Of a stretch of 38,085 nucleotides of DNA, positions 8,331 to 16,033 are shown piece by piece. The notes below the pieces were generated by a model that worked only from the letters and a program-made list of their open reading frames with translations, did no database searches and was not told where the DNA came from. The position numbers and the translations under genes are program-made. Position 1 is the first letter of the stretch. The number at the start of each line of letters is the position of its first letter. Source of the stretch: 21-14-0-10-32-9 sp964501945 (GTDB taxonomy: Archaea; Nanobdellota; Nanobdellia; Woesearchaeales; 21-14-0-10-32-9); the NCBI GenBank assembly GCA_964501945.1, contig CAZCTY010000006.1, positions 1 through 38,085 on the forward strand. The letters run 5' to 3'.

Positions 8331-8906
8331 TTAATCTTCTTTGTATTCTTGGTACATCATTAAATCTTCGTATATGTCTATGTCTCTATCTTTTATTTCT
8401 TTTATTGCTATTTGTATTATGTTATGTTGTCCGTCTGGTATGTGTACTCGTGAAAATTGTATAAATGAGCTTCTAAGTCCTGGATAATGTAATTCATCTA
8501 ATTCTTGGAATTCTTCGTCGTTATTTGAATATAGGTTTGTTTGTACTATTGGCTCATCCATATCTTTTGTCTCTATTACTATGAACCATCCGTGTTGCGG
8601 TATTAGGTTTGCGTTTTGTAGTAGTGTTTGCATTTCTTTTATGAATCCTTCAAGGTTGTTTTCTTTGTTATATTTTATTAGTGCTTCGTGTACTTTTTTT
8701 CCATTTTCTAATTCCCAGTCAAGTAGTACTCTGGTTGTATAGCTCGCCTCATGTAGTGCTGTTATTGTCTCGTGTTGTCTTTGTTTTCCTTCTGATAATG
8801 CTGATACAAATATCATTGCTGCAATCATTATTATTACCATAGCAGTTCCTGCTACTGCGAAGCTTCCAAAGTCATCTATTGATCCTTTTTTATTTGTTTT
8901 TTTCAT
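8331..8906 (-). CDS. pilin-like membrane protein (191 aa)
   Basis: The N-terminus MKKTNKKGSIDDFGSF followed by the helix VAGTAMVIIMIAAMIFV is a class III prepilin-like signal (cleavage expected after KKG), and its first eight residues are identical to those of the next gene (the amidase). The ectodomain of about 150 residues has an alpha-helical start (about 40-95) and then a beta-rich acidic part with HGWFIVIETK and NIIQIAIKEI. There are no cysteines, unlike most neighbours. No known enzymatic motif is seen. It sits 7 nt downstream of the 159-aa gene and 7 nt upstream of the amidase in operon A, so it is probably a structural subunit of the same surface assembly (inference). Confidence 0.85.
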   Translation of the reverse strand: MKKTNKKGSIDDFGSFAVAGTAMVIIMIAAMIFVSALSEGKQRQHETITALHEASYTTRVLLDWELENGKKVHEALIKYNKENNLEGFIKEMQTLLQNANLIPQHGWFIVIETKDMDEPIVQTNLYSNNDEEFQELDELHYPGLRSSFIQFSRVHIPDGQHNIIQIAIKEIKDRDIDIYEDLMMYQEYKED

Positions 8907-8913
8907 TTTCGTT

Positions 8914-9393
8914 TCAGTAAAATGTGAATCGCATTACCGCGTTGTGGTATTCGTTATTTTTTACGAGTATTATTGGTTTTATATATTCTATTTTGCTTGA
9001 TCTCATTCTCTCTAATGCATTTAGTGAGTGTATTTCTTTTATGAAATCTCCGTCTAAGCTTCCTTTATATATTTCCACAAAGACTCCTTGTTCTGTTCTT
9101 CGTCTAAGGTCTAGGCAGTCTTGTAGTGTGTTCTCTGTAACTTTATTATAATCTATGTATCCGTTTATTACTCTTCTTGATATTGGTTCTTGGTATGCGA
9201 AGCAATTTGGTGAGTTTATGAGTGTGTTCATGTATATGTTTTGTTGTAGTTCCGGGCTTATTCCTACATGTGCGTCTACAAGACTCGGTATCATAAAGAA
9301 TATGAAGTATGTTAGTGCCATTATTCCTCCTAGTACAAAGATTGTTAGGAATAGTGCTTTATCTGAATCTGTTACGGCTGCTTTTTTATTCAT
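8914..9393 (-). CDS. pilin-like membrane protein (159 aa)
   Basis: The protein starts MNKKAAVTDSDKALFLTIFV, a class III prepilin-like signal with KKA before a helix that runs to about residue 35 (GGIMALTYFIFFMIPSL). The ectodomain is about 120 residues with two cysteines (in SPNCFAYQ and LQDCLDLR) that could pair. It ends in a short beta-like strand, NAVMRFTFY. Its start overlaps the end of the 310-aa gene by 8 nt, so translation is likely coupled. The family is not recognised. From context it is a small structural component of the operon A assembly (inference). Confidence 0.85.
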   Translation of the reverse strand: MNKKAAVTDSDKALFLTIFVLGGIMALTYFIFFMIPSLVDAHVGISPELQQNIYMNTLINSPNCFAYQEPISRRVINGYIDYNKVTENTLQDCLDLRRRTEQGVFVEIYKGSLDGDFIKEIHSLNALERMRSSKIEYIKPIILVKNNEYHNAVMRFTFY

Positions 9394-10318
9394 AATTCAC
9401 CATGTTTAGTATTATTTCATTAAATATTATTTTTGAGTATTCTTGCATGAGTCCTGTCGTTGTTGTTATTCTTAGGTTTTCTCTGTCTTCTTCGTATTCT
9501 TCATTTTCTACGAATTCTTTTAGGTATATTTCATTTGGTAAGTATATTGTTATATTTGTATTTCTCTCTTCTACTTCTTGTAGTCTTGTAAATGTTTGGA
9601 ATTCTTGTCTTAGTAGTTGTTGTGCGTAGCATGCAAAGGTTTTGTGTCCTTCTTGTTCTGAGTCGTATTTTATAATTGTGTTTGATGTTTCTGGGTTTAT
9701 TTTTATTATTATATTAAGTGAGTCTTCTGTTTCTCTGTCAAGTATTTCTATTCCGCTAATTGCTCTGTTTTCTCCGTCTGGTTTGTATAGTTGGTTTATT
9801 CCTATGCGTACTTGGTCTAATTTGTTTCTCTCATCTACTGTTTCGTATTCATATATGATTGAGAATTTTTTTGGTGGGTTGAATTTGAATTCTTTTTCGC
9901 ATCCTATCTTTTTTATTTGTTCATCTCCAAAGCGTATTACGCCTTCCATTAATATCATTGGTATTTCTTGTGCATTGAAAAAGTTGGCTTCTTCTACTCG
10001 TCTTCCTCCAGGTATTTTAAGTGGTGTATCTGCGTTGCCTCTTGTAGTTCTAACGCTTACTTCATCTTGATTTATATTCACTGATGTTCCTGTAAGACCT
10101 GCCGCGTATGATAAGTATGATGTGTATGGGTATGTTGAGAGTGATTCTAATGTGTATTTTACATCACCTGCTATTAATTCTGCTTCTGCGTTTTGTGATG
10201 CTGCGTTAATTAAATTAATTGCTGCAATTATTACAAATATACCTGCGAGTAGTTCTCCTGCGTAAAACATTATTTGTTGTAGTGTGTTTCCTGCTGATCC
10301 TTTTTTGTTTTTTATCAT
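9386..10318 (-). CDS. pilin-like membrane protein (310 aa)
   Basis: MIKNKKGSAGNTLQQIMFY and then the helix AGELLAGIFVIIAAINLI form a class III prepilin-like N-terminus. The mature region (about 45-310) is mixed alpha/beta, with an N-terminal part rich in Ser, Thr and Tyr. A central basic-acidic section contains IGCEKEFKFNPPKKFSIIYEY, so two cysteines occur in the whole ectodomain (near GCEKE and FACYA). The C-terminal helix ends ILNMVNYE. It is not recognised as an enzyme. It lies 4 nt downstream of the 317-aa gene and overlaps the 159-aa gene in operon A. Confidence 0.85.
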   Translation of the reverse strand: MIKNKKGSAGNTLQQIMFYAGELLAGIFVIIAAINLINAASQNAEAELIAGDVKYTLESLSTYPYTSYLSYAAGLTGTSVNINQDEVSVRTTRGNADTPLKIPGGRRVEEANFFNAQEIPMILMEGVIRFGDEQIKKIGCEKEFKFNPPKKFSIIYEYETVDERNKLDQVRIGINQLYKPDGENRAISGIEILDRETEDSLNIIIKINPETSNTIIKYDSEQEGHKTFACYAQQLLRQEFQTFTRLQEVEERNTNITIYLPNEIYLKEFVENEEYEEDRENLRITTTTGLMQEYSKIIFNEIILNMVNYE

Positions 10319-10322
10319 TCTC

Positions 10323-11276
10323 TCATCCTACGACTCTAAATCTTACGCCGTCTGCTCTTCTTCTTATCTCTAGGTCTCCAAATGGGGGATAGGAAAGTAT
10401 ATTTCCCGCAATCATCATTGGCGCTTCCACTCTCGTGTCCGGGGTATTTGAACAACTGCCCGTTGCTTGTCTCAACACTATCGAAGGTGATGTGGCGCCT
10501 GTACTACCTATTGGTGTTTCTGTGCCATGGCAAATAGATGTTGTTACTTCTCCTATTTCGTAGTTTTCTGTTCTAACTATAACAAAACCTCCTTCCCATT
10601 CTAATGATGATAAGTTTGGATAAATTGTTCCTCCGTTATCCCAGGTTTCTCTGTTATATCGATCTATTCCTGAAAAGAAGTCTTTTACTTTTATTTTTGA
10701 TTCTGTTTTTATATCTTGTATTATTTGGCATTGTTCTCTTGCGCAAGTTATGTGTGCTCTAAACGTTTTGTGTATTTGTGCTTCATCAGTCTTAGTTTCT
10801 AATTCAAATCTTTCGCATTCGCATATGCATAAAGAATTTAGTGGGCATGTGTCTGCTCGTTCTTTGAAGTATCCGAAAAAATTTGCTCTATTATCTTTTT
10901 GTAATGTTTTTTCTGTGAAGCCGTCGTCTTGCGGGAAAGTGTATTCTTCGAGCCTGTTTAAAGATGGCGCTATACCTGTTGTTTCAATTTCTATTGTTCT
11001 GTCTGTGTATCTTGTTATTATTGCTTCGTGGCCTGGTGCGTATCCTATTAGCATCGTGTTATCTGGTATGTTTATTTGTAATATTTCTATTGTTCCTGTG
11101 TTTGCATTATTTACTCTCTCTATTGTTTGTTTTACTTCTTCAAGTGAGGATCCTCCTTCAAGTCTTCCATCTGAGCATCCTCTAAAAAAAAGTATTATTG
11201 TAACAAGCATTATTCCAAATATTATGAGGCCTAGAAGTGTTTCTTTCACATCCCCTTTTTTATCTTCGTTTTTCAT
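10323..11276 (-). CDS. pilin-like membrane protein with cysteine cluster (317 aa)
   Basis: The start is placed at ATG 11276 (MKNEDKKGDVKETLLG) because it gives the KKG-plus-helix N-terminus shared by the neighbours and lies 5 nt after the previous stop. An upstream in-frame ATG at 11336 would add 20 basic residues and overlap the previous gene by 55 nt. The helix (GLIIFGIMLVTIILFF) is followed by an ectodomain of about 280 residues. It includes a cysteine cluster (DTCPLNSLCICECERF) near residue 145, more cysteines in ITCAREQCQII, and a C-terminal part with the segment SLEWEGGFVIVRTENY. The close cysteines could bind metal or form disulfides; extracellular disulfides are the simpler reading. 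No family is recognised. Confidence 0.82.
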   Translation of the reverse strand: MKNEDKKGDVKETLLGLIIFGIMLVTIILFFRGCSDGRLEGGSSLEEVKQTIERVNNANTGTIEILQINIPDNTMLIGYAPGHEAIITRYTDRTIEIETTGIAPSLNRLEEYTFPQDDGFTEKTLQKDNRANFFGYFKERADTCPLNSLCICECERFELETKTDEAQIHKTFRAHITCAREQCQIIQDIKTESKIKVKDFFSGIDRYNRETWDNGGTIYPNLSSLEWEGGFVIVRTENYEIGEVTTSICHGTETPIGSTGATSPSIVLRQATGSCSNTPDTRVEAPMMIAGNILSYPPFGDLEIRRRADGVRFRVVG

Positions 11277-11281
11277 AGTGT

Positions 11282-11677
11282 TTAGCTTGTTTGTCTTTCT
11301 ATAAATTCCAAACATTCTGGTCTTCTGTATGTGCAAAGTTCTTGTGGTTCTTGGCCTTCAACTCTTGAATACTCTCTTGTTTGAAATACATCTTCATCAA
11401 CATCATAACATGGCGAGTTTGATAATACGCAGTATGTTACTCCCGCAATATTTACTTGTTTATTATTTTCATTTGGTGGTGATCCGCAAGGGCAAGGATC
11501 TGTCGCATCCGGTATTCCATCTCCATCGAAGTCTTGTTGTGATGTTCTAAAAATATTCATTATTCCTCCGCCCGCGTCTGCTGCTCCTGATACGAAGTAT
11601 AGGTAAACTCCAAGTAACGCCAGTATTAGTATTATTCCTCCTACTGTTTTCATTGCGTCTAGTCCTTTTTTATTCAT
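11282..11677 (-). CDS. small pilin-like protein with calcium-type DxDxDG loop
   Basis: ATG 11677 is chosen because AAAGGTGAT (SD) lies just upstream; an apparent GTG start at 11686 is part of that SD. The 131-aa product starts MNKKGLDAMKTVGGIILILA, class III prepilin-like. After the helix comes FDGDGIPDATDPCPCG, an acidic loop of the thrombospondin type 3 kind (D-x-D-x-D-G and then D-x-C) that binds calcium in known proteins. About seven cysteines fill the last 80 residues, ending with CTYRRPECLEF. The product is probably a calcium-stabilised, disulfide-bonded surface subunit (inference). It lies 46 nt downstream of the 439-aa gene and has its own good SD. Confidence 0.82.
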   Translation of the reverse strand: MNKKGLDAMKTVGGIILILALLGVYLYFVSGAADAGGGIMNIFRTSQQDFDGDGIPDATDPCPCGSPPNENNKQVNIAGVTYCVLSNSPCYDVDEDVFQTREYSRVEGQEPQELCTYRRPECLEFIERQTS

Positions 11678-11723
11678 GTATATCACCTTTAATCTTGTTT
11701 TTTTGATTTTTTTAAGAGGTTTT

Positions 11724-13043
11724 TTATTGTTCTTGTAATCTTCGTACTATGCTGCAGTGAAGTCCTTCTTTTTTCGTTATACTATAATCTTGCTCGTAAG
11801 GGTTCCCTCCTTCTGTTTCCCCTTCAATAGTTACTTCTTCTGCGGCGTTATATTTTTCGCATAGTTTTGCTCTTCCTTCTAATAAATCTTTATCTTTTAA
11901 TAATTCGCTTAGATAATCATTTATTTTTGGGCTTGGTTGGCTTGATGATGGCAAATTTATGTTTGTTTGACCTATTGCTGATTCAACGATCCATTCATCC
12001 TCATAGCGTATTATCTTTGGATGGTACGTGTTTGTGCCATATTGTCCTCTAAGTATTGCAAACGTTATTAATATATCATCTTCCATTAATGGCCACATAT
12101 CTTCCTCAGATGCGCCACATTCTGGTATTGTTAAAAGTTTTTCGTTTGGTTCAAAGCTTCTATCAAAAAAGCATCCTCTTCTCAAATAATTAAAGCCTCC
12201 TTCTCTATTTGAATCTCCTCCAAATATGCCCCAATTCCTACAGTTGTCTTGTGATCTTGATAGTGGCATTATGCATATACTATCTTCCATCTTAAATAGT
12301 ATAAAATCTGTATCCGATATTCTTAGTTCTTCGTTAGCTAAAATTGTTGGGTTGTCTCCTTGTGTTTTTGTAATATCATATATAATTTCTATTGAATTCC
12401 TACTATCTCTTACCTCTTCTGAATTTATTTTGAATATTGCGTTAAATGAATGAGGTGAAACATCTACCTTTTCAAATGCTTGTTCTGGTTTTGAGAATAC
12501 TAATGAGCATTGGCTTGGGTCATTTAGGCAGTTTTGTATATTATCTCTGTCATCTTCATAGAATGCATCTAGAAAATTTGTTAGCATGTCAATATCTCCT
12601 CTGTTTCTACCTCTCGGTTCTATTATCATGCATAGGTCTTTGTTTATTGTTTCTGGTATTGTTGACATTAATCCTTCTTGTGTTAGTTCTATGTCAAAGC
12701 TTCCTTCTTGTGTTGATTTAAATTCTAATGAGAAGCTCTCTTCTCTAATCTCTCTGTCAAGCGCAGGTATTTTAGCATAGCAATAGCTCTCTTCTGATGC
12801 TTCAACTGCGTGAAATAAATCTATCCATTCTGCTGCGTAATTTATTGCTTTTTGTCTTATTATTCTAAGTTCTTGTTGTCCTAAATCACCGTCAACATCT
12901 GGTGGTTCCCATATTCTATTTATAGAATCTATTGCGTCATCGTAAAAATTTTTGTCTAAAAATATTGATGCTATAACCCATAGCAATGTAATTAGAACTA
13001 TTATTGTCACTATTGTTTTTAGTCCTAGAACTCCTTTTTTCAT
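11724..13043 (-). CDS. pilin-like membrane protein (439 aa)
   Basis: MKKGVLGLKTIVTIIVLITL is a short class III prepilin-like N-terminus. The segment GLKTI(V/I)TI recurs in the 35-aa protein encoded just upstream, suggesting that the two share an origin or pack together. The large ectodomain (about 35-439) has nine or so cysteines spread along it, an acidic linker (WEPPDVDGDLG), and many beta-like stretches, for example SIEIIYDITK and DFILFKMEDS. No catalytic motif was found. The ATG overlaps the stop of the microprotein gene (TAATG), implying coupled translation. It is probably a major structural or tip subunit of operon A (inference). Confidence 0.84.
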   Translation of the reverse strand: MKKGVLGLKTIVTIIVLITLLWVIASIFLDKNFYDDAIDSINRIWEPPDVDGDLGQQELRIIRQKAINYAAEWIDLFHAVEASEESYCYAKIPALDREIREESFSLEFKSTQEGSFDIELTQEGLMSTIPETINKDLCMIIEPRGRNRGDIDMLTNFLDAFYEDDRDNIQNCLNDPSQCSLVFSKPEQAFEKVDVSPHSFNAIFKINSEEVRDSRNSIEIIYDITKTQGDNPTILANEELRISDTDFILFKMEDSICIMPLSRSQDNCRNWGIFGGDSNREGGFNYLRRGCFFDRSFEPNEKLLTIPECGASEEDMWPLMEDDILITFAILRGQYGTNTYHPKIIRYEDEWIVESAIGQTNINLPSSSQPSPKINDYLSELLKDKDLLEGRAKLCEKYNAAEEVTIEGETEGGNPYEQDYSITKKEGLHCSIVRRLQEQ

Positions 13044-13150
13044 TAAAATATTCCTCCGAGGACGTCAAAGTTTAGGTTCATAATAAAATATACTAATAGT
13101 AAAAAGGTTAGTAGTATTATTGTTATTGTTATTATTGTTTTCAATCCCAT
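13043..13150 (-). CDS. 35-aa membrane microprotein
   Basis: This short frame, missed by usual length cut-offs, has an SD (AGAGGAAAAA) directly before ATG 13150 and ends in a TAA that shares an A with the next gene's ATG (TAATG). The product MGLKTIITITIILLTFLLLV continues to a short polar tail ending VLGGIF. It is one transmembrane helix with almost no extracellular part, like a pilin core without a head domain. It lies 23 nt after the TPM-domain gene. The function is unknown. SD placement, coupled stop/start and sequence similarity to its downstream neighbour support real translation. Confidence 0.72.
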   Translation of the reverse strand: MGLKTIITITIILLTFLLLVYFIMNLNFDVLGGIF

Positions 13151-13173
13151 TTTTTCCTCTTGATTTGTTTTTT

Positions 13174-14811
13174 TTAGTTCACATCATCACATATATCATC
13201 TACTGATAGTGATGATGCTATTAATATACCATTCCTAGGAATCCCATCATCTAAACTTCCTTGCAACGCGCGTAAATCATTGGCAAGTGAGCGATCTCCT
13301 TCATAGTATGTTAGATATGCGGCGCCTGTCATTCCTACTGTTGATACAAAAGCTGTTGTTTTTACAACCGCGATGACTCCTGGTACTACACCTGCTGTTA
13401 GTACTCCTACTACTACTGTTGTTACTATTGCAGCTGTCGGTATAACTATTGCAGCTGTCGGTATAGCCCATGCATGATTTTCCATCATTCCGTCCCACCA
13501 AGACATTATGTCTGAGTCTGATGTGTATACTATTGCGTATGTTCTTCCTGCTTGTATTTGGTCTATTGTTACTGGGCTTGTTTGTTGGCTTGATAAGTAA
13601 TCGTAGTATGTCCCTGTTGGTATTTGTATTCTGTCTCCTGTTTGTCTTAACTCTTGTGTTAGCAATTCTTCATTCAGGTTTTCCATTAGTCTTTGTATTT
13701 GGTTGTTTAATTGTTCTGGTGTGTGTATTCTATCAAATTCTTGTAGTATCATCATTAGTTCATGTTCAAATATTTTTGCTTCTAAGTCTCCTCCTGCTTG
13801 TATTCTTATATATCCTTTAGTAACATCTATTGTTATGAGTATTGCATCTCTCGCCTCATCATCACTATTCATATTTAATCTCTCTATTACTCGTCTCGCG
13901 TCTCGTCTATCGTTTCTATCTATTTCGTCCGCGACCACTACGAGCATAAGTGAATTTTCTTGTAGTAGGTTGTTTCCTAAGTCTAATATCTTGTTTTGTG
14001 TTTCTTGTGTTATTAGTCCTGTGAAGTCTTGTAGGTATCCTCTTGGTACTTGGTCTATATCTCTAAGTTCTATTCTCTGAGCATCTCTGATATGTATATC
14101 TGAATCAAAAGACTGTATGCCTCCTATGTATTCGTTTGTTCCTCCTCCGTATAAAAGTGAAGGATTGTAGGAAGTTGATATTAAGTAATTATACATTTCT
14201 GGAACTGATAGTATATCGTGTTCTCTTACTAATTTTTCATCACCGTCACTTGCTATCATGGGTTCGCTTTCTAGTTCTTCTTCTGGTATTTCTTCTCCTG
14301 CCTGGCCCATATCTCGTATTATTTCATCTCTTGCCTCTTGGTAGTCTTCTATTGTCATCTCACTAATTCTTCTAACGTTTGACACCTCTCCTGCATCCAT
14401 TCCTTCTGGTATTCTAAAATAGTAGCAAACTCCGCATCCTGTTTCATCTTGTTCATCTAGGCTAAATATGTTTGGGGCTCTCCCTTCCATGTACATCCAC
14501 CAGCATTTTGCTGATAAGTCTGCTATTTGTCTTTTTATTTCCTCTCGTGTTCCCTCTAATGTTCCTACGTTTTGTGGTTCGCACATTAGCGGGGTCATTC
14601 TTTCAAATTTTGCTATTTCTGTATTAAATGCTTCTGCTGTGAATTCTGCTTTTGATCTTATGACTACGCTGTCTCTGCAGATTACTTCTTGTGCTACGCT
14701 CTCGCTTGTTGTTAGAAAGCTTATTATTACTCCTACAATTACTATGAATGAAATTACCCATAATGTTATTTCCATTATTGGGGATATTGATGTTCCGCCG
14801 TCTTCACCCAA
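13174..14811 (-). CDS. membrane protein with TPM domain
   Basis: This 545-aa protein starts at TTG 14811, which follows AGGTGAT at about 5-nt spacing; the alternative is ATG 14775. It has an N-terminal helix (about 14-33) and a segment with CWWMYMEGRAPNIF and CGVCYYFRIP. From about 258 to 385 there is a TPM (YgcG-type) domain: LQDFTGLITQETQNKIL, then SLMLVVVADEI, then AILITIDVTKGYIRIQAGGD. A strongly hydrophobic C-terminal region (about 449-502) follows. TPM domains bind calcium or hydrolyse phosphate in plants and bacteria, and are often linked to membrane or secretion factors; the role here is unknown. There is no KKG/KKA motif. The start overlaps the upstream 34-aa gene by 8 nt. Confidence 0.75.
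   Translation of the reverse strand: MGEDGGTSISPIMEITLWVISFIVIVGVIISFLTTSESVAQEVICRDSVVIRSKAEFTAEAFNTEIAKFERMTPLMCEPQNVGTLEGTREEIKRQIADLSAKCWWMYMEGRAPNIFSLDEQDETGCGVCYYFRIPEGMDAGEVSNVRRISEMTIEDYQEARDEIIRDMGQAGEEIPEEELESEPMIASDGDEKLVREHDILSVPEMYNYLISTSYNPSLLYGGGTNEYIGGIQSFDSDIHIRDAQRIELRDIDQVPRGYLQDFTGLITQETQNKILDLGNNLLQENSLMLVVVADEIDRNDRRDARRVIERLNMNSDDEARDAILITIDVTKGYIRIQAGGDLEAKIFEHELMMILQEFDRIHTPEQLNNQIQRLMENLNEELLTQELRQTGDRIQIPTGTYYDYLSSQQTSPVTIDQIQAGRTYAIVYTSDSDIMSWWDGMMENHAWAIPTAAIVIPTAAIVTTVVVGVLTAGVVPGVIAVVKTTAFVSTVGMTGAAYLTYYEGDRSLANDLRALQGSLDDGIPRNGILIASSLSVDDICDDVN
13424..13465. repeat. perfect 21-bp tandem duplication
   Basis: ACTATTGCAGCTGTCGGTATA occurs twice head to tail (13424-13444 and 13445-13465). 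It encodes IPTAAIV twice in the hydrophobic C-terminal region of the TPM-domain protein. Being a multiple of three, it keeps the frame and lengthens a membrane segment. Confidence 0.9.
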
Positions 14812-14908
14812 TTGACATCACCTGGTTAATTGCGTATGCGAATAGTCCTAATATTATTATTGCTATTGTTATCTTTACTATTGCAGAAAGAGTTAAGTTT
14901 AAAGTCAT
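14804..14908 (-). CDS. 34-aa membrane microprotein, first gene of operon A
   Basis: ATG 14908 opens 34 codons: MTLNLTLSAIVKITIAIIIL followed by a short tail ending NQVMSIG, a single membrane helix. There is no SD, but the TATA box at 14931-14940 lies about 27 nt upstream, exactly right for a leaderless mRNA starting at this ATG. The end of its frame contains AGGTGAT, which serves as the SD of the overlapping TPM-domain gene, so the stop (TGA, 14804-14806) lies within that gene. It may be a functional peptide, a leader peptide that loads ribosomes for the operon, or both (inference). Confidence 0.66.
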   Translation of the reverse strand: MTLNLTLSAIVKITIAIIILGLFAYAINQVMSIG

Positions 14909-14930
14909 ACAGAGGAATTGTGTATATTAG

Positions 14931-14940
14931 TATATAAATA
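14931..14940 (-). promoter_or_regulatory. TATA box of operon A
   Basis: The minus strand reads TATTTATATA. Its centre is about 27 nt upstream of ATG 14908, predicting a leaderless transcript. All eleven genes down to 5250 follow with gaps of at most 107 nt, and most gaps are under 10 nt, so this is probably their main promoter. Confidence 0.6.
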
Positions 14941-15027
14941 TTTCGTAATCTTTTTATAATAAGAGCCGTATTGATAAATTTTTTTAGTGGAAGAATTTCT
15001 GTTGGTTGCTTAAGCTTTGGTTTTACA

Positions 15028-15774
15028 TTACCTTATAAAAAAGTAGTAATCTTTCTCCTCTATTGTCGTTTCTTCTCCTTCTTCCTCTCCGTAAACTTTT
15101 ACTTTAAGTAGCACATCACTATTAGAAAATTCGTCTAAATCTTCTTCTTGAGGCGTTATTGTAAATTCCCTCTCGCAAGGCGCATTTATTTCCATATGTT
15201 CAAACGTGCTTGTCGGAGTTATTCTTGCCCGAGTATCTGTGTTTATAAAAATAATTTCGCATCTATCTATTTTTTCATTCTCGTTTACATTTAAAGTAAA
15301 ACCATACGAATAGCCTATTGTTAACGCTCTCCTTGATTGTATTAGGTGACCTTCGCCTAAATAAAGATTTATTTCTATTTCCTCAGCTTCTGTTTCATCA
15401 TCTTCTGTTTCATCATCTTGGTCTGATCCCTCTTCATCTATCTCTTCTTCAACTTCTTCGATTTCTTCTTCGGATTCCTCTTCTATTTCTTCTATGTACT
15501 CTTCTGGTATATCTTCATCTTCTTCTCGTGGTCCTCCTGTGCAGCAAACTAGGCCAGGTCTTTCTTCTCCGTCACGATAACAAGTACTGCTATATCTCAC
15601 TTCTCCTACGTTACAAGATGTTCTGCATGTTCCTATGCAATCATCTGTTGAGTCTTGCCATCTATTGACAGCATTCAAAGTTATAGAAGTTAGTATTACT
15701 AGTAAGAATACTACTAGTGCCGCTCTTAAAATGAATTTTAGACTTGCTTTTTTCTCTTTTAGTATATTCTTCAT
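15028..15774 (-). CDS. pilin-like protein with CC-ending cysteine module and acidic stalk
   Basis: The 248-aa product starts MKNILKEKKASLKFILRAAL, a class III prepilin-like signal (KKA). Right after the helix comes a six-cysteine module: CIGTCRTSCNVGEV, then STCYRDGEERPGLVCC. A stalk of about 55 residues is almost entirely Glu and Asp (about 90-135), with a small tandem repeat encoding DDETE. A C-terminal beta-rich domain (about 137-248) contains YGFTLNVNENEKIDRCEIIFI and ends KDYYFFIR, resembling an immunoglobulin-like or stalk-tip fold (inference). Its start overlaps the stop of the 84-aa gene (ATGA). It is the last gene of operon B. Confidence 0.84.
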   Translation of the reverse strand: MKNILKEKKASLKFILRAALVVFLLVILTSITLNAVNRWQDSTDDCIGTCRTSCNVGEVRYSSTCYRDGEERPGLVCCTGGPREEDEDIPEEYIEEIEEESEEEIEEVEEEIDEEGSDQDDETEDDETEAEEIEINLYLGEGHLIQSRRALTIGYSYGFTLNVNENEKIDRCEIIFINTDTRARITPTSTFEHMEINAPCEREFTITPQEEDLDEFSNSDVLLKVKVYGEEEGEETTIEEKDYYFFIR

Positions 15775-16025
15775 CTTCTTTGTAGAGGGTTACAACAAAC
15801 AGGTCTTTCTTGTCCGCATAGTTCTCCTATTCCACCTATTATTCCATCTTCTTCGCATCCGCCTTGTGCGACGCATACTCCACCTCTGCTCGTGCATGCT
15901 GTGGCATCATCCATGCTTCCACCTCTATCTGTTACTAAGTATATCATTATTACTAGTACTACTATGCATATTGCAACTATTACTATCATATTTATGCTAA
16001 GTTCTGCTTTTTTTAGTAATTTCAT
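15771..16025 (-). CDS. 84-aa pilin-like protein with defensin-like cysteine spacing
   Basis: MKLLKKAELSINMIVIVAIC is a class III prepilin-like start; the segment ELSINMIVI is shared with the 93-aa gene just upstream, so the two are tandem paralogues. The mature part is only about 45 residues. Its cysteines are spaced C-x6-C-x5-C-x12-C-x6-CC, ending in VCCNPLQRR. That spacing falls within the range of beta-defensin-type folds, but spacing alone does not prove homology. One further cysteine lies inside the helix. It lies 8 nt after the 93-aa gene and overlaps the next gene by 4 nt. Confidence 0.84.
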   Translation of the reverse strand: MKLLKKAELSINMIVIVAICIVVLVIMIYLVTDRGGSMDDATACTSRGGVCVAQGGCEEDGIIGGIGELCGQERPVCCNPLQRR

Positions 16026-16033
16026 TTTTTATT

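Noticed and set aside
10323..11336. Start of the 317-aa gene at 11336
   Set aside because: It would overlap the previous gene by 55 nt and bury the KKG prepilin motif 20 residues further in; ATG 11276 fits the neighbours.
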